Of a stretch of DNA of 64,000 bases, positions 33,538 to 42,616 are shown in pieces (the first letter of the stretch is position 1; each line of letters starts with the position of its first letter). The stretch spans positions 1,612,001 to 1,676,000 of the forward strand of contig OY764195.2 in assembly GCA_963668245.2 (NCBI GenBank). Direction: 5' to 3'. Position numbers and translations under genes: made by a program. The notes under the pieces are model-generated. The model was not told where the DNA came from and searched no databases. It saw only the letters and a list, made by a program, of their open reading frames with translations. The DNA comes from Anoxybacterium sp963668245. GTDB taxonomy: Bacteria; Bacillota; Clostridia; Peptostreptococcales; Anaerovoracaceae.

Positions 33538-34821
33538 ATGGAACGAATATTATATTTTGACTGCTTTGCAGGGATTAGTGGCGATATGAGCATTGGTGCT
33601 CTTATAGACCTAGGATTAGATTCTGCTCAGGTGACAGCGGAACTCAAAAAACTTGCGATTGGTGGTTATACAATTGAGATAAACAAAGTCAATCGGTTTG
33701 CCATTTCGGGGACTGACGTCAAGGTGAGTTTAATCGATGCAGCACAGCATAAGTACGAAGCTCATCATGATCATAAGCACGAAGTCCATCATGAGCATAA
33801 GCACGAAGTCCATCATGAGCATAGTCATCCTCATACCCAGGATGGGCAAGAAGAACGGAATTTAGCTGATATAACGAAAATAATCAATCAGAGTGAGATT
33901 TCTAATCGATCAAAAGAGTTAGCAGTCGGAATTTTTACTGAAATTGCAAAAGCAGAAGCTGTGGTTCATGGAAAGTCGCTGGAGGATGTTCATTTTCATG
34001 AAGTTGGAGCAATTGATTCAATTGTGGATATTGTGGGCGTTGCAGTCTGCATTGACTTACTTAAGGTAGATAAAATCTATTGTTCTCCAGTCCATGAAGG
34101 ACAGGGATTCGTAAATTGCAGGCATGGAAGACTTCCGATTCCTGTACCAGCAGTAATCAAAATGATGGAAGGAAGCAACATCTCAATGATCACTGAGGAT
34201 ATTCAAGCCGAGCTTGTTACACCTACAGGATTTGGAATACTAAAAACACTATCGATGTCATGCGGCAAAATGCCTACTATGAAAATAGAAAAAGTGGGAT
34301 ACGGATTTGGCAAAACAGATACAGGAAGCTTGAATGCGCTTCGAGTGGTTTTGGGAACCAATGAAACAGAAGAAAAAAGTATCATAAAAGATCAAGTTGT
34401 TTTGCTCGAAACAAATATTGATGATACTACCAGTGAAGTATTAGGATACACCATGAGTAGACTTTTGGATGCCGGAGCATTGGATGTATATTTTACTCCC
34501 ATCCAAATGAAGAAAAACAGACCAGCACAAATTCTTTCTGTGATTTGTAAAGAAGAGCAGGCAGAAGAACTTGGGATGATTATTTTTGCTGAGACAACTA
34601 CCATTGGAATTCGAAGGCAGACCATGGATCGTATGGTGTTGAATCGTGAAATAAAAATGATTATGACTGACTATGGAGAAGTAAAAGCGAAGTTGGTTAG
34701 CGTCAACGGGCTGGAGCGAGTCCAGCCGGAGTATGAAGATTGCCTAAAAATAGCAAAAGAAAATAATATTACATTGCAAGAAGTCTATGAAATAGTGAAG
34801 AGGTGTCAGAATGGAAAATAA
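33538..34821 (+). CDS. larC: LarC, nickel insertion protein for the pincer cofactor
   Basis: LarC is a CTP-dependent cyclometallase that inserts Ni into the pincer nucleotide. Recognisable parts are YFDCFAGISGDMSIGALIDLG split at the start, HFHEVGAIDSIVDIVG near 150-165, PVPAVIKMM, and LLETNIDDTTSEVLG in the C-terminal domain. In Lactiplantibacillus plantarum two pieces are joined by frameshift; here both are one frame of 427 residues. Residues 71-98 form a histidine-rich linker with three tandem eight-residue repeats, a likely Ni store. It overlaps valS by 11 bases. Confidence 0.93.
   Translation: MERILYFDCFAGISGDMSIGALIDLGLDSAQVTAELKKLAIGGYTIEINKVNRFAISGTDVKVSLIDAAQHKYEAHHDHKHEVHHEHKHEVHHEHSHPHTQDGQEERNLADITKIINQSEISNRSKELAVGIFTEIAKAEAVVHGKSLEDVHFHEVGAIDSIVDIVGVAVCIDLLKVDKIYCSPVHEGQGFVNCRHGRLPIPVPAVIKMMEGSNISMITEDIQAELVTPTGFGILKTLSMSCGKMPTMKIEKVGYGFGKTDTGSLNALRVVLGTNETEEKSIIKDQVVLLETNIDDTTSEVLGYTMSRLLDAGALDVYFTPIQMKKNRPAQILSVICKEEQAEELGMIIFAETTTIGIRRQTMDRMVLNREIKMIMTDYGEVKAKLVSVNGLERVQPEYEDCLKIAKENNITLQEVYEIVKRCQNGK
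33748..33819 (+). repeat. Three tandem 24-bp repeats coding for His-rich octapeptides in larC
   Basis: Units lie at 33748-33771, 33772-33795 and 33796-33819. The last two are identical at all 24 bases; the first differs at a few positions. They encode HKYEAHHD, HKHEVHHE and HKHEVHHE. The near-identity at DNA level points to recent duplication and possible copy-number variation. Confidence 0.9.
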
Positions 34822-37510
34822 TTTAGCGAAAACGTATAGTCCAAAAGATTTTGAAGATAGAATTTATGAAAGTTGGGAGAAAAGCGGTTCTTTTAAGGCG
34901 AAGCGCGATCCCAATAAAAAGCCTTTTACCATTGTAATGCCCCCACCAAATATAACCGGGCAGCTTCACATGGGTCATGCATTAGATCAAACTTTACAGG
35001 ACGTATTGACTAGATGGAAAAGAATGCAGGGATTTAGCGCCCTTTGGCTACCTGGTACAGACCATGCTAGTATTGCAACGGAAGTAAAAGTAGCAGATAA
35101 AATTCGTGAAGAAGAAGGAAAAACAAAAGAAGAACTTGGAAGAGATGAATTCTTAAAGAGAGCATGGGAATGGAAAAACCTATATGGAAGCAAGATTACT
35201 GAGCAAGTAAGAAAACTTGGGAATTCTTGCGACTGGGAGAGAGAACGTTTTACCATGGATGAAGGTTGTAATAAAGCTGTAATCGCGACTTTTATCAAAT
35301 TATACGAAAAAGGTTTGATTTATCGCGGAAATCGCTTAATTAACTGGTGCCCAAGTTGTGGAACTTCTCTTTCGGATGCTGAAGTAGAACATGAAGATAA
35401 AACAGGAAAATATTATTATTTTAGATATCCTGGTGTTGATGGAAGTGAAGGGATTACGGTTGCCACCTCAAGACCAGAAACGATGTTTGCTGATGTTGCA
35501 ATCGCAGTGCATCCAGATGATGAACGATATCAATCTTTGATAGGGAAAATGGTTGTTATTCCAATCGTAGGCAAAGAAATACCAGTGATTGCAGATTCTT
35601 ATCCAGATCCTGAAAAAGGTACAGGTGCAGTAAAAATTACACCAGCTCATGATCCAAATGACTTTGAAGTAGGAGAACGACACAATTTAGATAGGCCTAC
35701 TTGTATCAATGCAGATGCGACAATGAATGCCCTCGCTGGTAAATACGAAGGCATGGACCGGTATGCATGTCGAAAAGAATGGGTAAAAGATCTGGAAGAA
35801 GCAGGATACTTAGATAAAATTGAAGAAAAAGTGATTCCAATTGGAGGATGCTATCGTTGTGATACGGTGATAGAACCGATGCTTTCTGACCAGTGGTTTG
35901 TCAAGATGAATGAACTTGCAGAGCCTGCAATTGAAGCAGCGAAATTGAAAACTCTGACTCACGTTCCAGATCGTTTTGAAAAGATATACCTTCACTGGTT
36001 GGAAAATATCAGAGATTGGTGTATTTCAAGACAGCTTTGGTGGGGACACCGAATTCCAGCGTACTACTGTGAGGATTGCGGCGAAATGATGGTTTCTGCC
36101 GAGGCTCCTTCTGCTTGCAGTAAGTGTAAGAGTACAAATGTGAAGCAAGATGAAGATGTTTTGGATACATGGTTTAGTTCTGCACTTTGGCCTTTTTCTA
36201 CATTAGGTTGGCCAGAAGAAACAGAAGACTTAAAATATTTCTTCCCTACAGATGTTTTAGTGACGGGATATGATATTATTTTCTTCTGGGTAGTCAGAAT
36301 GGTCTTTTCCAGTTTAAACATGATGGGGGAAGTCCCTTTCCATCATGTATATGTCCATGGGCTTGTACGTGATGCAGAAGGAAGAAAGATGAGCAAATCT
36401 TTAGGAAATGGAGTGGATCCACTAGAGATTATTGATCAATACGGTGCAGACGCATTGCGATTTATGCTGATGACTGGTATCACACCAGGCAATGATATGC
36501 GTTTTAAAACAGATAAACTGGAATCCAGTAGAAACTTTGCAAACAAACTTTGGAATGCATCCAGATTTGTAATCATGAATCTTCAAGATGAAAATGGATC
36601 CTTTAAACAGATTGCAGACGCAACTTCTGGTGTTGAAAGATTAAATTTAAAGGATGAGGATAAATGGATTTTATCAAAAGTAAATGATGCGGTGAAGGAA
36701 GTAACTGGCAATATGGATAAGTACGAACTATCCTTAGCTGCACAGAAAACATATGAATTGATTTGGAACGAATTTTGCGACTGGTACATCGAATTGGTAA
36801 AAGCAAGGTTATATGGTGACGATGAAGCGGATAAGGAAGTGGCGCGATTTGTTCTTGTTAGGGTATTGAAAGATATGCTTAAACTGTTACATCCTTTTAT
36901 GCCGTTTATCACAGAAGAAATCTGGAGTTTCTTGCCTCAAAAAAATATAACAGAAGAGAACCCAGAAGGATTTTTGATTCAGGAAAGCTGGCCGGTTTAC
37001 CAGGATTCTTTGACTTACCAGAAGGAAGTAAAGAAATTAGAACTTGCAATGGAAGCCATTAGAAGCATTCGAAACATTCGTGCAGAGGCAGACGCGGCAC
37101 CATCCAAAAAACTAACTGCTGTTATTCTATCCAAAGGACAAGAGCTTGAAGATATGAAAGATGGTGCAAGATACATTAAGAATCTTGCCAATATTACAGA
37201 TATTACTTTTATCACGGAGTCATCGCAAGTGCCAGAAGAAGTGATGTCAGCTGTCATTGGAAATGTTGAAATTTATATTCCACTGGACGATCTACTTGAT
37301 TATAAGGCTGAATTTGAGCGACTGACTAAGGAAAAAGCCAGACTAACTGGTGAAGTATCTCGTGTCAAAGGTAAGCTTTCCAATGAAGGTTTTGTGAGCA
37401 AAGCCCCAGAACAAGTAATTGTGGCAGAAAAAGAAAAAATGGAAAAATACGAGGATATGCTCGTTAAGGTTACGGAACGACTTTCCCTAATTGAAAAGAA
37501 ACTAACATAA
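34811..37510 (+). CDS. valS: Valyl-tRNA synthetase
   Basis: ValRS charges tRNA-Val and edits threonine. Class I motifs are HMGH at 53-56 and KMSKS at 526-530. The editing domain carries VATSRPETMFADVA and GTGAVKITPAHDPNDFEVG. Zinc-like Cys pairs appear in NWCPSCGTSLSDAE and in YCEDCGEMM...CSKCKS. A C-terminal coiled coil (about 830-899) ends the protein. The 899 residues fit the family. GAGGTG precedes the ATG, which lies inside the end of larC. There is no T-box leader here because it is within an operon. Confidence 0.97.
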   Translation: MENNLAKTYSPKDFEDRIYESWEKSGSFKAKRDPNKKPFTIVMPPPNITGQLHMGHALDQTLQDVLTRWKRMQGFSALWLPGTDHASIATEVKVADKIREEEGKTKEELGRDEFLKRAWEWKNLYGSKITEQVRKLGNSCDWERERFTMDEGCNKAVIATFIKLYEKGLIYRGNRLINWCPSCGTSLSDAEVEHEDKTGKYYYFRYPGVDGSEGITVATSRPETMFADVAIAVHPDDERYQSLIGKMVVIPIVGKEIPVIADSYPDPEKGTGAVKITPAHDPNDFEVGERHNLDRPTCINADATMNALAGKYEGMDRYACRKEWVKDLEEAGYLDKIEEKVIPIGGCYRCDTVIEPMLSDQWFVKMNELAEPAIEAAKLKTLTHVPDRFEKIYLHWLENIRDWCISRQLWWGHRIPAYYCEDCGEMMVSAEAPSACSKCKSTNVKQDEDVLDTWFSSALWPFSTLGWPEETEDLKYFFPTDVLVTGYDIIFFWVVRMVFSSLNMMGEVPFHHVYVHGLVRDAEGRKMSKSLGNGVDPLEIIDQYGADALRFMLMTGITPGNDMRFKTDKLESSRNFANKLWNASRFVIMNLQDENGSFKQIADATSGVERLNLKDEDKWILSKVNDAVKEVTGNMDKYELSLAAQKTYELIWNEFCDWYIELVKARLYGDDEADKEVARFVLVRVLKDMLKLLHPFMPFITEEIWSFLPQKNITEENPEGFLIQESWPVYQDSLTYQKEVKKLELAMEAIRSIRNIRAEADAAPSKKLTAVILSKGQELEDMKDGARYIKNLANITDITFITESSQVPEEVMSAVIGNVEIYIPLDDLLDYKAEFERLTKEKARLTGEVSRVKGKLSNEGFVSKAPEQVIVAEKEKMEKYEDMLVKVTERLSLIEKKLT

Positions 37511-37540
37511 AATATCGAGAGGAAATGGTTAGGAAGTAGA

Positions 37541-38833
37541 ATGACATATCAGAAGACTCTTGAAAAAATCCACGGCTTTCAAAAATTTGGAAGCCGTTTA
37601 GGATTAGAGAGAATGAGCAAATTAATGGAGCTCCTTGGAAATCCTCAGGAAAAAATGAAGGTAATCCATGTAGCTGGTACAAATGGAAAAGGTTCTGTTT
37701 GTAGGTATCTTTATTCGGTACTCCAAGAAAATGGATATCGAACAGGGCTTTACACATCCCCTTTTTTAGAGCACTTTACTGAACGTATTGAATTTGATGG
37801 AAAAGAAATTTCTCAAGAGGATTTGGAAAGATGCACAGAGACAGTATTGACCCAAGTTGATACCATGTTAGAATCAGGAATGGAATCACCTACTGAGTTT
37901 GAACTGGTGACTGCAATTGCTTTTCAGTATTTTTCAGAGAAAGAACTAGACTATTTGGTTCTGGAAGTAGGATTAGGTGGAACTGGTGATTCTACCAATG
38001 TGGTTTCGAAGCCGTTGGCCTCTGTGATTACATCGATTTCTTATGACCATATGGATTATTTGGGGGATACGCTGACAAAAATCGCAAGAGAAAAGGCGGG
38101 TATTATCAAGTCAGGGGTGCCAATTATTTATCGTGTTTCTAATCCAGAAGCATCAGACACGATCTGTAAAATTGCCCATGATCGAGGAGCAAAGCGGTAT
38201 GACATTGGAAATATTGGGTTTGTGGAAAAGGAGATTTCTATTGATGGGTACACTTTTGACACAACAATCGATGGGATTGAATACCACAACTTGAAAATAG
38301 CCATGCTCGGCAGACATCAAATTGAAAATGCAATTTGTGCAGTGGCAGTATTGCAAGTTTTAGAGCAAGACCATAAAATTGAGCTTTCTCATGATGGATT
38401 ATATCGAGGGCTACTCAAAGCCAAACAAAAGGGAAGATTTGAAATTGTGTCAAAAACCCCATATATCATATTAGATGGAGCACATAATGAAGCTGGAGCA
38501 AATGCATTAAAGACAGTATTTCTGGACCATTTCGCGGGTAAGAAGACATTGATGGTTACAGGAATGTTAGCGGATAAAAAAACAGACGAAATGATACTTG
38601 AATTTGGGAAAATAGCCAATGATTTTGTTGCGACAGAGCCAGACAATCCGCGGAAAATGCCAGCCAATGAGCTTGCGGAGAAACTAAAAAAAGCGGGATT
38701 AAAATGTATTGCTATGAAAGATTCTCAAGATGCATATGACTATGCGAGGAGTAAATCGGAGTATGAAGTTATCGTAATTGCAGGATCTTTATATTTAATA
38801 GGGACGATGAGGGGGCTAATATATCATGCGTAA
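37541..38833 (+). CDS. folC: Folylpolyglutamate/dihydrofolate synthase (FolC)
   Basis: FolC adds glutamate to folates and, in many bacteria, joins dihydropteroate to glutamate. The P-loop is VAGTNGKGSVCRYL (about 45-58). TSPFLEHFTERIEFDG, VLEVGLGGTGDSTNVV and ILDGAHNEAGANAL are family blocks. In most FolC proteins the second block reads GGRLDATN; here it is GGTGDSTN, a small change. The length of 430 residues is normal. It follows valS by 30 bases and overlaps the lipid kinase gene by eight bases. Confidence 0.94.
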   Translation: MTYQKTLEKIHGFQKFGSRLGLERMSKLMELLGNPQEKMKVIHVAGTNGKGSVCRYLYSVLQENGYRTGLYTSPFLEHFTERIEFDGKEISQEDLERCTETVLTQVDTMLESGMESPTEFELVTAIAFQYFSEKELDYLVLEVGLGGTGDSTNVVSKPLASVITSISYDHMDYLGDTLTKIAREKAGIIKSGVPIIYRVSNPEASDTICKIAHDRGAKRYDIGNIGFVEKEISIDGYTFDTTIDGIEYHNLKIAMLGRHQIENAICAVAVLQVLEQDHKIELSHDGLYRGLLKAKQKGRFEIVSKTPYIILDGAHNEAGANALKTVFLDHFAGKKTLMVTGMLADKKTDEMILEFGKIANDFVATEPDNPRKMPANELAEKLKKAGLKCIAMKDSQDAYDYARSKSEYEVIVIAGSLYLIGTMRGLIYHA

Positions 38834-39740
38834 AAATAAAGTGTTATTATTTTATAACCCAAATGCAGGAAATGGATTATTTAAAAACAATTTGGATTTA
38901 ATTATAGAAATGTTTCAGAAGCGTAGAATGTACGTAGTCCCTGTTCGAGCAGATCGAAAAGGGATTCTCAATGATGTGATGAAAGAGATGAATCCAGACG
39001 AATTTAGAAAGGTTATCGCTGCAGGAGGAGATGGAACCATCAATATTGTCATCAATGCGATGATGCAAAATAATATTAATTTGCCGATTGGAATCTTCCC
39101 ATCTGGTACGGCAAATGATTTTGCCTATTATTTTGATTTACCTCACGATATAGAAAGTATGGTAAAAATTGCGCTAGATGAAAATTATACCTATACAGAC
39201 ATTGGAAGAGTAAATGATAGATATTTTGCCAATGTTGCAGCGATGGGGTTCTTAGTGGATGTCAGTCAAAAAACGGATCCTAATATTAAAAATACGCTAG
39301 GGGTTATTTCATACTATTTAAAGGGAGTAACGGAAATTCCAAATTTAAAACCAATACCTGTAAAAATAACGAGTGAGGAGTACTCTTCTGAAGACAGAAT
39401 TTATTTTATGCTGGTGATGAACGGAAGGTCGGCAGGAGGATTTAAACGAATTGCGCCGCTTGCCGAGGTAAATGATGGTTTACTGGATGTCATGCTCTTT
39501 AAAGAAATGCCAATTTACGAATTAGCACCCCTCCTCTTTAATGTGATGACGGGCCAACATCATGAAAACAAAAATGTCGTGTTTTTTCAAACGAAAAAGC
39601 TCTATGTAGAGTCTAATCAGCCTGTAGGCACAGATATAGACGGAGAAAAAGGTGCCACATTCCCGCTTGATATTGAGCTGTTGCCACAGCAATTTAAGAT
39701 TAATACTGCGTGGAGTGATATGGAAGGTGCAAAATGGTAA
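38826..39740 (+). CDS. Diacylglycerol kinase family lipid kinase (DagK/YegS type)
   Basis: A 304-residue soluble lipid kinase that probably phosphorylates diacylglycerol or a related lipid at the membrane face. The nucleotide-binding motif is AAGGDGTINIVINAMM (about 67-82) and the following LPIGIFPSGTANDFAYYF is typical. DGLLDVMLFKEM and DIDGEKG mark the C-terminal sandwich. It overlaps folC by eight bases and coaB by seven. Its role in this operon is presumably lipid turnover. Confidence 0.9.
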   Translation: MRKNKVLLFYNPNAGNGLFKNNLDLIIEMFQKRRMYVVPVRADRKGILNDVMKEMNPDEFRKVIAAGGDGTINIVINAMMQNNINLPIGIFPSGTANDFAYYFDLPHDIESMVKIALDENYTYTDIGRVNDRYFANVAAMGFLVDVSQKTDPNIKNTLGVISYYLKGVTEIPNLKPIPVKITSEEYSSEDRIYFMLVMNGRSAGGFKRIAPLAEVNDGLLDVMLFKEMPIYELAPLLFNVMTGQHHENKNVVFFQTKKLYVESNQPVGTDIDGEKGATFPLDIELLPQQFKINTAWSDMEGAKW

Positions 39741-40459
39741 AGAATATCGTAATTACAGCTGGAGGTACTTCGGAGCGAATTGATGATGTTCGTGTCATCT
39801 CAAACTTCTCGTCAGGACGGTTAGGCCTTGCTGTAGCCAAAGCTTTTTCAGAGAGTGATACAGTGGACATAGGTGCTATTTACTATCTATGTGATAAAAA
39901 TACAGTTGTGCCTGAAAATGATAAAGTCAAAGTGATTCGTGTTGCAGGAGCGCAGGGGCTTTTAAATGGTCTTCAAGATTTGTTTCAACAAGAAAAAATC
40001 GATGCTGTCGTTCATGCCATGGCTGTCAGTGACTATACGGTAAAGCAAGTCAGCACATTAGAAGCCGTTCGAAATCGAGAAGAAAACAAACCAGAAAACA
40101 TATTAAATCAAGGAAAAATCAGTTCGGAGATGGATGATTTAGTCATTTTGCTAAAAAAAACACCAAAGGTGATTGGTGAAATCAAAAAAATCCAGCCTGA
40201 CACGATTCTTGTTGGATTTAAACTATTAACTGATGTATCAAGAGAGCATTTGATTCAAATTGGGTATAGGCTGCTACAAAAAAATGACTGCGACTTTGTG
40301 TTGGCGAATGATTTAACTGAGATTACTGGTGATCGCCATAGAGGGCATTTGATTGCAAAGGATGGATCCTATCAAACTTACGAGACAAAACAAGAAATAG
40401 CCAGTGCAATTGTCAATCACGTATCTAAGGTTTTTCAAGATAAGGAGGCTGAATCATGA
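39734..40459 (+). CDS. coaB: Phosphopantothenate-cysteine ligase (CoaB), stand-alone
   Basis: CoaB joins cysteine to 4'-phosphopantothenate in coenzyme A synthesis. The fold starts with VITAGGTSERIDDVRVISN and SSGRLGLAVA. VVHAMAVSDYTV carries the substrate-binding region, and ILVGFKLLTD and NDCDFVLANDL complete it. In many bacteria CoaB is fused to CoaC as Dfp; here they are two genes with coaB first. The fused or bacterial type I uses CTP; this shorter 241-residue version resembles the separate enzyme of streptococci and other Firmicutes. It overlaps coaC by four bases. Confidence 0.9.
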   Translation: MVKNIVITAGGTSERIDDVRVISNFSSGRLGLAVAKAFSESDTVDIGAIYYLCDKNTVVPENDKVKVIRVAGAQGLLNGLQDLFQQEKIDAVVHAMAVSDYTVKQVSTLEAVRNREENKPENILNQGKISSEMDDLVILLKKTPKVIGEIKKIQPDTILVGFKLLTDVSREHLIQIGYRLLQKNDCDFVLANDLTEITGDRHRGHLIAKDGSYQTYETKQEIASAIVNHVSKVFQDKEAES

Positions 40460-40992
40460 AGCATATCATACTTTGTGTAACTGGAAGTATTGCAGTATAT
40501 AAAGGTGCAGAGATTGCAAATCGTCTCACAAAAGATGGGTATTCAGTGGACGTTATTATGACTGACAGCGCAAGAGAGTTCGTAACGCCACTTACATTTC
40601 AAACATTGACAAAAAACAAGGTATATACTTCAATGTTTGAAGCGTATGAACCATCTCAAGTTGAGCATATTTCCTTAGCAAAGAAAGCAGACCTTTGTCT
40701 TGTGGCACCGGCGACTGCAAATATCATTGGTAAAGTAGCCTCAGGTATTGCAGACGACATGGCATCGACGGTGATTATGGCATTGGAACATGCGCCTGTT
40801 TATATTTGTCCGGCTATGAATACAAACATGTACCTTAATCCAGCGGTTCAGCGAAATATCAATACGCTAAAGGAGTTGGGCTACCACTTTATTGAACCGA
40901 AAGAAAGCTTATTGGCATGTGGAGACCTGGGTAAAGGCGCTTTGGCTGATGTAGATCTTATCGTTGAAACTGTAAAAAATGTATTAGGATAA
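40456..40992 (+). CDS. coaC: Phosphopantothenoylcysteine decarboxylase (CoaC), stand-alone
   Basis: CoaC is an FMN-dependent decarboxylase that makes 4'-phosphopantetheine. Residues 1-18 show the flavoprotein start LCVTGSIAVYKGAEIANRL. The catalytic His lies in EHISLAKKADLCLVAPAT, the conserved PAMNTNMY block follows, and LLACGDLGKGAL carries the active-site Cys. The length of 178 residues is normal for the unfused enzyme. AAGGAGG precedes the ATG and coaB overlaps by four bases, so the pair is coupled. Confidence 0.93.
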   Translation: MKHIILCVTGSIAVYKGAEIANRLTKDGYSVDVIMTDSAREFVTPLTFQTLTKNKVYTSMFEAYEPSQVEHISLAKKADLCLVAPATANIIGKVASGIADDMASTVIMALEHAPVYICPAMNTNMYLNPAVQRNINTLKELGYHFIEPKESLLACGDLGKGALADVDLIVETVKNVLG

Positions 40993-40999
40993 AAATAGT

Positions 41000-41806
41000 A
41001 TGAAAAAAATAGAAGAAAAATATCGAGTTTTAAAAGAATATATAAAAAGTTTAGATAGTGTTGCTGTGGCATTTTCCAGTGGTGTTGATTCCACCCTTTT
41101 GTTGGCAATCGCCCAAGATGTTTTAGGTGAGAAGGCAGTAGCAATTACAGCCAAATCCTCAAGCTTCCCAAAATGGGAACAGGATGAAGCGGCTGAGTTC
41201 GTAAAAGAACGAGGTATTCGGCAGATTGTGGTAGAAACGAAAGAGCTTGAGTTGGAAGGATTTCAAAACAATCAGCCAGATCGATGTTATCTGTGCAAAT
41301 ATGAAATCTTTTCTAATCTAAGAAGAATTGCGGCGGAAAACGGACTAAAAGAAGTGATAGATGGCTCAAATTTGGATGATTTATCAGATTATAGACCAGG
41401 CAAAAGAGCCATCGAGGAGCTTGGAATTAAGAGCCCACTTCAATATGCTGAACTAAGAAAAGAAGAAATTCGTCAATTGTCATTTCATCTCGGGCTTCCA
41501 ACATGGGAAAAGCCGTCTTATGCATGTCTTGCATCACGTTTCCCATATGGAGAAAAAATCACCCGTGAGAAAATGAAGAGGGTAGAAGAGGCAGAACTCT
41601 TTCTTATGAAGCAAGGCTTTCGTCAAGTGCGAGTAAGACATCATGGTGATTTGGCACGAATTGAAGTTTTGTCCGAGCAAATCCCACAATTTCTTGCTGG
41701 CAGTCTGCGAAGTGATATCTATAAAAGGCTCAATGAAATTGGATTTACCTATGTTTCCCTGGATTTGGACGGATACCGCTCAGGTAGCATGAATGAAACA
41801 CTATAA
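41000..41806 (+). CDS. larE: LarE, sulfur transferase for the nickel-pincer cofactor
   Basis: LarE adenylates a pyridinium carboxylate and donates sulfur to make the thiocarboxylates of the nickel-pincer nucleotide. The PP-loop is AFSSGVDSTLLL (24-35). Cys176 in YACLASRFPYG coincides in number and context with the sacrificial cysteine of the L. plantarum enzyme, so single-turnover sulfur donation is likely. A CYLC pair (96-99) is additional. It lies 8 bases after coaC, well away from larB and larC but in the same run of genes. Its stop codon touches the stop of the convergent HD gene with no gap. Confidence 0.93.
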   Translation: MKKIEEKYRVLKEYIKSLDSVAVAFSSGVDSTLLLAIAQDVLGEKAVAITAKSSSFPKWEQDEAAEFVKERGIRQIVVETKELELEGFQNNQPDRCYLCKYEIFSNLRRIAAENGLKEVIDGSNLDDLSDYRPGKRAIEELGIKSPLQYAELRKEEIRQLSFHLGLPTWEKPSYACLASRFPYGEKITREKMKRVEEAELFLMKQGFRQVRVRHHGDLARIEVLSEQIPQFLAGSLRSDIYKRLNEIGFTYVSLDLDGYRSGSMNETL

Positions 41807-42382
41807 TCAGTCGTCTAAGGCTGATTCACAGGAACGCATTGCTAATATGGTTTGCTCAATTAGATAATCGAGCTCCCATCCTAGCATTTGTGCTCCTTGT
41901 TCAATGATTTCTCTGGAGCAGCCAGCTGCAAAGTTGGCTGTTTTGTATTTTTTCTTAACTGATTTCAATTCTAAATCAGAAACACTTTTGGATGGTCGCA
42001 TTAAAGCTACGGCACCAATTAAGCCAGTCAATTCATCGGTGGCAAACAATATTTTTTCCATTTCATGTTCTGGCTTTACATCGACTGTAATTCCGTAGCC
42101 ATGGCTCACTGTAGCGCGAATGAGACGAGGATCAAGCCCTCTCTTTGTCATGATTTCTTCTTGCTTGATGCAGTGCTGCTCAGGAAACATTCCAAAATCC
42201 AAATCGTGAAGTAAACCCACCATACCCCAAAATTCCTCTTCATCCCCATATCCTAGTTGATTTGCAAAGTATCTCATGGTTCCTTCAACAGTTTTCGCAT
42301 GTCTTAGGTGGAATGGGTCTTGGTTAAACTCAGTCAATAAAGACCAAGCTGCATCTTTTGTAATCGGATTATTCTGTTCCAT
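41807..42382 (-). CDS. HD-domain phosphohydrolase-like protein
   Basis: A 191-residue protein of the HD superfamily with unknown substrate. The HD metal site is seen in HLRHAKTVEG (His) and GLLHDLDFGMFPEQH (His-Asp, then a further His), with TVSHGYGI and ATDELTG downstream. This order is typical of small HDIG-type hydrolases often called hydrolases or tRNA-like phosphohydrolases. AAGGAGAAAAATT precedes the ATG. It is convergent with larE with abutting stops, and divergent from hcp. Confidence 0.8.
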   Translation of the reverse strand: MEQNNPITKDAAWSLLTEFNQDPFHLRHAKTVEGTMRYFANQLGYGDEEEFWGMVGLLHDLDFGMFPEQHCIKQEEIMTKRGLDPRLIRATVSHGYGITVDVKPEHEMEKILFATDELTGLIGAVALMRPSKSVSDLELKSVKKKYKTANFAAGCSREIIEQGAQMLGWELDYLIEQTILAMRSCESALDD

Positions 42383-42497
42383 AATTTTTCTCCTTTATCG
42401 AAGTATTTCTCTTTTGACCTTTTTGTTTTTTCTGTTTCTTATCTTACTCCACTTCAATCTCATTGTCAAAAAAGTAAGCTACACTTATTTCATAATG

Positions 42498-42515
42498 CCG
42501 TTGCTTTTGCAACGG
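42498..42515. promoter_or_regulatory. Hairpin/dyad CCGTTGC-TTTT-GCAACGG upstream of hcp
   Basis: A perfect 7-bp inverted repeat with a four-T spacer lies about 100 bases before the hcp ATG. It might be an operator for a nitrosative-stress regulator or an RNA hairpin. I could not match it to a known consensus. Confidence 0.35.
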
Positions 42516-42616
42516 AAACTTCCTGGGTGTTGGGTTATATTTGAATTACCCAAAGATGAGTAGAAAAAAGAAGAGTGGGTAAATGATACATAATTATTTT
42601 GTGAAGGAGGAAAAAA

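Noticed and set aside
33538..34821. A frameshift site in larC like that of Lactiplantibacillus
   Set aside because: Both larC parts lie in one uninterrupted frame here.
38826..38833. Gene overlaps as signs of sequencing error
   Set aside because: Short overlaps recur through the operons (four to twenty bases), each with an intact ribosome site and full-length products.
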